Source of the DNA: Hexactinellida sp. DTS-2022
Taxonomy: Eukaryota; Porifera; Hexactinellida
Assembly (NCBI GenBank): GCA_028753945.1
Contig: JAPNXP010000001.1
Span: 9,724,501 to 9,788,500, forward strand
Reading direction: 5' to 3'
DNA: 64,000 nt
Under the pieces are notes generated by a model. That model saw only the letters and a program-made list of their open reading frames with translations. It had not been told where the DNA came from and searched no databases. A program made the position numbers and the translations under genes. Positions 57,060 to 64,000 of the stretch are shown one piece after another. How positions within the stretch are numbered: the first letter of the stretch is position 1; every line of letters starts with the position of its first letter.

Positions 57060-58425
57060 ATATCATAATAACAGTTGAGTATAAATTGATTATGGGATGT
57101 GGCTAACGGAAAATATACGATTCGGACAATAAATTCTTGCTTAGTCCCCCTCCTTCAAGGTGATAGGAAATATCGTGTCCAGGTTTATGGGGATTTTTTA
57201 GTGTTTTTAATATAAAGTAGACATATTTAACTTCAATATAAACCAAATTCCAGATTCCCAAAAATTTGCCCACAGATATTTTCTTTTAATATTAATTAAT
57301 TTATTAAGATAAGTGATTCAAGTACAAATTATACTCCATCAATTAAAATTATTTCTTATGCATAACAAGGAAGCTTTTGAATTTCTTAACTCGAATCCAG
57401 TGAGTTATGGATTACAATGAATTAGAATCTGACTAATATCAAACAATTCGGTGTCAATTTGATGAATTAAAGTTTAGCAGGGAGCTGAACTGTCGGCAAA
57501 TTAATGGAAACATACTTTTACATACTGAGATCTCAACAATATTGTCAAAACTAGGTTCTACTAGCTCTAAAACCTAGGTGATGTAATATTCTTATAAATA
57601 GTTTCTAAATGCGCGAAAAGGCGCGACGTAGATTACTTAATATCTTTGAACCATATATATTAGGATTTTTGAAAAAATTATACCTTGTTCAAGAAATATA
57701 ATCAATAATCATGGGTGAATAATAAAAAATTTGTTAACAAACCTAAAGTATAATTTATGATAGAATTAACATGAATTGTCTAGAACTACGTTTAGGAGAC
57801 TACGTACATCATTTCTGATAATGCCATTCAGTTTGCAGCTACCGATAACCTATATGTCAATAATACTTCATTAGAGTCTATCTAGCATAGTTTTCCTATT
57901 TCCACTTACACCCCTGAAATTCCCACTGTGTCCTATACTCCTTGCACTCCTCTCTCTACTCTTGCAAGCCTCAATTCTTTAAATCTCGTTAGGACTAACT
58001 CTATTTATTCTTATTTATTTTCTAAACTTATTTTATAGATACTATTCTTTTCGAATTTATTTCTTTTCTTCATTTCAATGATTTCATTGACCCCTCACTT
58101 TTCATAATTATTATTCTCTTTTTATTTGTTTCATTTGTGTTTCTCTATCTAAACTCACTAATATTTGAAGGGCCAGAACACAATTTTCGCTATAACTGAC
58201 GAACAAAGACAAAATTGAGAATTCAGGCTTCGAGGTGATCATCTCCAGGAAATTTTATATCTCCTGTCTAAATTTCAAATCTCTATCACCAATGGTATAG
58301 TTAGGCCATCGCGTACGGCCGGCCGGCCGGAAATGAATCAGAACTATTTCAATGATGTGCACTTAATGTATAAAACTATAATAGGACGCTACTATAACGT
58401 TTTTTCTAGAAGAAGCACACTAAAA
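57060..58425. other. AT-rich sequence, no gene seen
   Basis: No coding or repeat structure recognised apart from a pyrimidine-rich tract at 57890-58170 and a CCGGCCGGCCGG run at about 58317. Confidence 0.4.
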
Positions 58426-58429
58426 ATCC

Positions 58430-58600
58430 AAAATTGCAGCTGTGCCGACACATGTTGCTTTGGAGGCACTATATTTTGGTGGTTGGTTAACTAGTAGTGC
58501 CTCCAAAGGAAATGCTGTCGGCACAGCTACAATTTTGGATTTTTTAGCCATGTCCTAATCACTATGAAGGTGTTAAACCATTTCAGAAAGGTGTTCCGGA
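58430..58600 (+). repeat. Solitary palindromic head of the A-tailed repeat
   Basis: CCAAAATTGCAGCTGTGCCGAC...GTCGGCACAGCT, followed by ATCACTATGAAGGTGTTAAA as at 50045-50200. Confidence 0.8.
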
Positions 58601-59663
58601 AAGTAACGGCTCATAGTGAGTTGGAATTTCGTTTTCAGAGATATTCAAGTTTCAGTAGAAATAATAGGTGATGAGTCAGCGTTTTTTATGTGCGTGTTGG
58701 GTGTTCACCTAACACCAACAAACCCATTCGGTATATATAATTCACAAAATTGTAAGACACATTTTTTAGGCGATGTCATCATCATCTCACTCAAGGTGTC
58801 AAGACCCATTTGTAGAGGTGTCACGTGGCATGAGGGTCAATCGATAAATTGGATGTTTATTTCTATCTTCTATCGTCTTTGAGATTAATGATATTCAGCT
58901 AATTAGTTTAACACCAATTTCAATGTCAACTTACATAAATTTTAATTTAATAATTTGCTATAAATAGTAATTTAAAATCTATTTGATCACAATATTGGAA
59001 CACTCGTTAATCCCTATAAACAAATTGGAAGCGTCTCTATATGTTAAATAAATGTTGAATTAATTAGAATTAATTACGTGAGTAAATTTATAGTGTAAGA
59101 ATATTCTTGCAGAAGGAAATATACTCACATATTCTGTCGTTGTTATGGAATGTAGAATCTTAGTTTTCAATTAGAAAATAAGCCTACTCGATCTCACAAG
59201 TTGAAATCAATTTAATTATCACAAGTTGAACAATAGAATTATACTTAACACTTTAATTGAACTGAAGTGTTAGTAAACAAAGGAATTTTCAACTCAATTG
59301 TGGCACAAACTAAACCCAATTTGAAAATTCGCGCACTGTGAAAAGGTGTAGATCAAAATTCCCTATAGAATGCATATATATTGTATATTCAGGCACTAAT
59401 TATTGTTCCTGTTGTGACATTAAATTTGTGACATTAAATAAAAATGTGTCCCAAAAATGTAATAAAAAATCGTCTTGAAATTTTTGGCTCTTAGTAAATA
59501 AAACTCTATTCTGTGGAGAGGGTACGGAAGAATGATATTCCAAGGTAGTCATTTAGTACTGGGCCACTTTAGTATAGTATAGTCGGCACAGTCATAACTT
59601 GCAAATAGATCAATTGCTATTTGCAAACACAACTGTATTTTTAAACTACACAATCACGTAGAC

Positions 59664-59696
<33 letters not shown>

Positions 59697-59784
59697 CACT
59701 AATGTACAAGTTTTATGCAATAACAAATTTACATAAACTTCACCTTTCAATTTTTTTCTTGAATATTTAATATTCTATTATCTC
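58601..59784. other. Upstream region of the second LRR/EGF gene
   Basis: No gene. A diverged 60-bp short repeat is at 59553-59592 (ACTGGGCCAC, AGTCGGCACAG) and an (ATT)n microsatellite at 59664-59692. Confidence 0.5.
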
Positions 59785-61086
59785 ATGTTTCTATCGATCC
59801 TATTATCGATTCCTATTTTCCTGCTACTCTGCAGTTATACCCCTGGGGTACATGGAATTTGCGATGAGCCAGAATTATCTTGTAATATTTATACTACTAC
59901 TACCAGTTCCTGTTCAATCAGGGCAGATAACGGAACCAGGACAAGCTACCTTATAGCGAAGCGTTCTGGTGAAGTAGCAGAGACTGGAAGAACTGTTGTT
60001 ATATTTTATGTGTATTTGACGGAGAATATTGAAACTATCACACTGAATATAGCTGAAGGTATAACCACATTCAATTTGTCTGTTTATGATACAATCTCGA
60101 TTGAATTCAACAAAACTCAAATTGACATCCGATTTCTAACTTTATATGCACTCAGTCCGGCTGATATATATTGTTCTTATGATTTCATAAACCATTTCCC
60201 AAGCGTTGCACACCTCACTATACAGAATGTTGTATTCGATCGCTTTCCATACTTAAACTCGACACTTGTAACACAACTGTATCTCGACTACCTTACGCTA
60301 CCTAATGTCGTAACCATTCTGCCGTCAATGCTTATTCTACCTAACTTGTATAGATTAAATATGACTCAATTAGAAGACGCACTGTTGTATCACGCTATTC
60401 CCAGCAGTTTCGATAACACTCGTATTGAGTATTTATCTCTGGAAGGAATACAACACCTATATAGTAACCAGTTTGCTAACTTGATACATTTGAGAAGATT
60501 GTATTTGTCCAAATTTTTCACTGATTTCACATTTGAAGAGAACGCACTAACTGGATTGGATGGATTGACACATTTTTATATTCTATACTACTTGCATACA
60601 AATTTAGATTTCCTTTCCAAAGAGACCTTTCCTAGTCTAACATATTTCGATTTACGCTCTTCTTCTATAACTACACTAGATCAAAGATTTTTTGAGAAAC
60701 AAAAAGAATTATCCAGCTTTTCCAGTGATTCTGTTCCATTCCATTGTGATTGTCGGATGGCATGGATTATTCATGTGATTGATAATCTAGGCTGGTCAGT
60801 TACAGGCACGTGTGCAACCCCTCCCACTGTTAATGGGAACCCATTAAGTGATCGTTCCAATTACTTTAACTGTCCGCACCAATCCTACCATTGCTTTAAT
60901 GATACTTTCATTTGTCCTTGGGAGAGTATCTGTGTTAACACAGCAGACAGTGCCTACTGTGAATGAGTAGAAGGTTACACTCTACAATCTGATCTACTAA
61001 CCTGTATTACGTCCGGAGTAAGTCAGCTTAAGTCTTCGCTATATTTCGCTATAATCTCTCTCTTGCTTATGTCCCTCCTCGTATAG
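59785..61086 (+). CDS. LRR/EGF surface protein with an in-frame UGA at an EGF cysteine
   Basis: From ATG 59785 the frame runs 393 residues: signal peptide (ILLSIPIFLLLCSYTPGVHG), irregular leucine-rich repeats (YLSLEGIQHLYSNQFANLIHLRRLYL), an LRR C-terminal cap (FHCDCRMAWIIHVI) and the start of an EGF domain (CPWESICVNTADSAYCE). A TGA at 60964-60966 follows. The same frame continues VEGYTLQSDLLTC, which completes the EGF fold, then a Ser/Gly-containing spacer and a hydrophobic end (LYFAIISLLLMSLLV) to TAG at 61084. That end has no cytoplasmic tail and looks like a GPI-anchor signal. UGA occupies the fifth EGF Cys position. It may be a recent nonsense change, giving a truncated secreted protein, or a recoded codon. 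AT-rich and intronless like the relative at 25025-27154. Confidence 0.8.
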
Positions 61087-62140
61087 GATAGTACATAAGT
61101 AACTTCTCTATTTATCACTATTTACTTATTTATATTCTTATTTTGTTAGTTTCTAATTTTAGTTTTTTGTTAGTTTCTAACTTAATTTTTTTTCACGTCC
61201 TATACCTATAAATCTCTTTTTATTAGTTTTTATCATTTATTACTCTTTCTACACTCATTAAGTTATTTATTGTCACAAGGTTGGATTCGATTAACTGTTG
61301 CTAAAATCGGTTAGCGGTTGCAGATTTCATTAACCAGTTGGACGGTTTGTTGAATTTCAGCAGAATAATTCGAAATTATGTATAAATAATTCAACTTTTT
61401 GTGTATTTTGTTAGAAAAAGATAATCTTCAATTCATTTCCCATCACCACATTATATATTATCTGCATCTACACTGTTTCTAGATTAAGAAATAGATCAGT
61501 TAATGTACTCGTGGGGTACTACTACCCCATAACTAGTTACTAGATAATACAGTCTTATTCTTATATATAAACAAAATTGAGAGGGTAACCGGTTTCCGCG
61601 GCGAGAAATCAAATCTTACAACGGTTAACCAACCCAATCTTGATTAAATATATAGTGCTGGGAGCTTCTAAGCTACTTGTGCATTCGTCAAAAAGTATTT
61701 TAGGACAGTCCAGGTGCTTTGCTTAGGCAAAGTGTCTTGAGATTTCTATACGCGAAATTCGTAATCCACGACTTGTTTACCTATAACAGAATACTCAAAG
61801 ACAGTTCCAGTTCCAATGATACCTATCTTCATAATGTGATGGTGTGAAATAGAGTGCAACCTTTATTAATATTATCGAACTCATTGAGACTAGAAGTTGG
61901 GTTACTCTGGTAGCTATAGGATAGATAGTATAAACACTAAGTATTAGGAGAACTAATTGAAAGATAAATTACTCGTTGGGACCTGTCAAACATTTTCCCC
62001 TGGTGTGTTCAGAAATAGAGGCTGCACTGTACAGAAAGCATGTCATATGGGGTTCCACGCTACACCACAGTCTGTCTTTTGAGAAAATGCGTTCATAAAT
62101 TTGAGATGGTCACTCATCGCAGGTGAATAAGTATTGTAAT
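61087..62140. other. AT-rich sequence, no gene seen
   Basis: 3' flank of the LRR/EGF gene. No convincing SECIS-type stem-loop was seen by eye in the first few hundred bases; no other feature. Confidence 0.4.
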
Positions 62141-62563
62141 CAGCGGCGAATCCAGGATTTGATGCAGGGGGTGCTCTTAGGATACGAGACATCAAAATGT
62201 GCACATAAGGCACTCGAATTTTACTGCGTCGCCAACGCTTACTTTGACTTTCCCGACAGATAATCGATTGTTATTTCCCTAGAGTAGGCCAGTGCCCGTA
62301 TTGCGGTATTGGAATCGGACCGGCCATGGGATCCAAAGTGAGCAATTATAAAGGGTTGGGTTTGCACCCAGAAATTTTTAGAACTCATTAGGCTCATCTT
62401 ATGATAAAAGACTGATTGCGCGGACTTTGGCACAGAGATCTGAGTTGTAGAGCGAAACAGGAAAACACGAATATTGTCCTCATAAAGACTCTGGTTTTGC
62501 AGGAATTGGGTGCTCGACTTTCCGGCCACGTCCCTACCGTCTGTACTCTGTGCTACGGCCCTG
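62141..62563. mobile_element. Probable non-autonomous hAT-like element
   Basis: Ends CAGCGGCGAATCCAGG and (rc) CAGGGCCGTAGCACAGAG resemble the hAT-like ends elsewhere in the window. No target duplication found. A 116-codon minus-strand frame spans it (62239-62589) but matches nothing I know. Confidence 0.4.
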
Positions 62564-62877
62564 TTAAGGAATGAAGGAATGTCCATCAATGTTTAATATT
62601 ACCAGGTCTGGACTGTAAGTAAGTATACACATTTAAAATAGTAGATAACTAGCTTGCTCTCTCTTTATACGAATGCTGGAGGAGTTTTATGGTTCAGAGG
62701 TTAGAGAAGCTATTTTAGTGACATTTCTTGAATTCGTTACAAAGAAGTGCATATCTTCCGTCTTAAGTCTGTGGGAAATGTGAAACGTTATGTCCAGGTA
62801 CTCGTCGATTAGTAGTTAATACCTCATTTACTAAATACCTCTCTGTCTCTCACCTTTTAATTGACCTGGTTATAATA

Positions 62878-63343
62878 CATAGGCGTCGACCATGCCGGGG
62901 CGGTCGGGGCGTGCCCCGGCATGAGAAAATCATGCCGGGGCGGCCACTGCTCCGCCCCGGCATAAATTCGATTGGACATTGGACAGTTGAAATTCATCCT
63001 CGGGAAAAGTTTCTTTGATCCTAGTTCATACGAACTTATTTGATTCGGATGAACCTATTTAGTTCGTTGAGAACTAAACTAATTAGGTTTGTCCGAACTT
63101 AATTCGAACCGCTAAAGCCGCCATGTTTATAGCAATAATGCAATGTATTTGTTCTGTCAGAAAGATTAAAGAAAGCTATTTATCGGGAAATTTTCATCAA
63201 GATAAACCCAACCTTTGGAAAAAGTTCTACAATAGGTAAAACAACTTTTCTGATACACGTTTTATACTAGGTGATATTTTTAAAAATTCGTAGCTCGCCC
63301 CGTCATGATTTTTCGAAAAATGGAAAAGTGGAAAACGCCACTG
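62878..63343 (+). mobile_element. hAT-like element with 8-bp duplication TTATAATA
   Basis: Ends CATAGGCGTCGACC and (rc) CAGTGGCGTTTTCC; TTATAATA at 62870-62877 and 63344-63351. The left part is a GC-rich foldback of ATGCCGGGGCGG. Confidence 0.85.
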
Positions 63344-63544
63344 TTATAATATCATCAGACAATTTGGAATATTTTAGGATATGCCGATACTCTAGTCCCC
63401 AACAAGTGGGAAGAGGCATGTACATGATGAGAGTGACACGCGTCTAGGTGTTTCTGCATTTGTAGTCATCTCAGAGGGTAAAGAGAGAGCATGATACAGA
63501 GTTTGCCCGTCCATTTGATAAATTTGCTAAATAGAAAAAATTGC

Positions 63545-63675
63545 ATTAAATTACGGTCATGGAAATTAATGCTCCATGAAATTAAGGTCATGGAAATTAA
63601 CGCTCCATGAAATTAAGGCATGGAAATTAACGCGAAATGGAGCAATTCGCGTTAATTTCATGGCGCGTAAATTTC
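63545..63675. repeat. Local direct and inverted repeats of CATGGAAATTAACGC
   Basis: Three direct copies of CATGGAAATTAA(C/T)GC followed by inverted GCGTTAATTTCATG. Confidence 0.7.
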
Positions 63676-63786
63676 CTATAATAAGGTATATACTACAGCA
63701 TCTACGTAGAACGTATACTCCTATTACAATACACCCATATCACTAATGTACAAGTTTCCTACAATAACCAAATTGGGTATCTAACA

Positions 63787-64000
63787 TGTTTTTATTTTAA
63801 CATGTTTTTATTTTAACACGTTTTTTTTTTAACATGTTTTTATTTTAACATGTTTATATTTTAACATGTTTTTATTTTAACATGTTTTTATTTTAACATG
63901 TTTTTTTTTAACATGTTTTTATTTTAACATGTTTTTATTTTAACATGTTTTTATTTTAACATGTTTTTATTTTAACATGTTTTTTTTTTAACATGTTTTT
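63787..64000. repeat. 16-bp minisatellite running off the window
   Basis: About 13 copies of TTTTTATTTTAACATG, a few with TTTTTTTT variants; cut by the window end. Confidence 0.95.

Noticed and set aside
58616-58882. 88-codon plus-strand frame after the palindromic head
   Set aside because: No ATG start and no domain; it continues from repeat sequence.
61087-62000. SECIS element for the UGA at 60964
   Set aside because: No stem with the expected ATGA...AA...GA core was convincing by eye; a dedicated search is needed, so none is claimed.
62239-62589. 116-codon minus-strand frame with ATG
   Set aside because: It spans a region with hAT-like ends (62141-62563), has no recognisable domain, and could be open by chance.

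Overview
This is a stretch of animal nuclear DNA. The genes have spliceosomal introns (many only 48-67 bp), and the proteins are metazoan types: a G-protein gamma subunit with a CaaX end, CYLD with a CAP-Gly domain, AMSH/STAMBP, DPP8/9, a mu-class GST, and LRR plus calcium-binding EGF surface proteins. Most exons are GC-rich and sit in very AT-rich surroundings crowded with small DNA transposons. A compact-gene invertebrate, perhaps an early-branching one such as a sponge, fits best; the species cannot be fixed from this window.

Layout. 1-7.3 kb: nested MITEs, an old inverted duplication, and the first small array of a hairpin-headed, A-tailed repeat of about 1.4 kb. 7.3-23.4 kb is the gene-rich block: galactokinase, DPP8/9 (56 bp after galactokinase), two divergent G-gamma genes, a TMEM223-like protein, STAMBP, CYLD and a mu-class GST; all but one of the gamma genes are on the + strand. 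25.0-27.2 kb (- strand): an intronless LRR/EGF membrane receptor-like gene. 27.2-37 kb: satellites, mini-hairpin cassettes, dispersed repeats, a second GST copy (97% identical protein) and two large foldback elements. 37.1-52.5 kb: one decayed P-superfamily transposase gene, read on the - strand. It is split by a 9.2-kb array of the hairpin-headed repeat and by a 3.4-kb Harbinger transposon, each carrying further insertions. 52.5-59.7 kb: an LTR-like fossil, dispersed repeats with mini-hairpins, and sequence without genes. 59.8-61.1 kb (+): a second LRR/EGF surface protein whose frame meets a UGA exactly where an EGF cysteine belongs. 61-64 kb: hAT-like elements and a 16-bp minisatellite running off the end.

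Functional links. STAMBP and CYLD, neighbours on one strand, both belong to families that cut K63-linked ubiquitin chains. Three consecutive genes (TMEM223-like, STAMBP, CYLD) have terminal-repeat DNA of TA-inserting MITEs 12-48 bp before their start codons. The two LRR/EGF genes are related and share AT-rich, intronless structure, unlike the GC-rich intron-bearing housekeeping genes.

The most unusual items are the UGA-for-Cys site in the second LRR/EGF gene, the mini-hairpin cassettes with paired stem changes, and the hairpin-headed poly(A)-tailed repeat arrays, which I cannot assign to a known class. All calls are by eye; domain assignments rest on motif recognition, not on searches.
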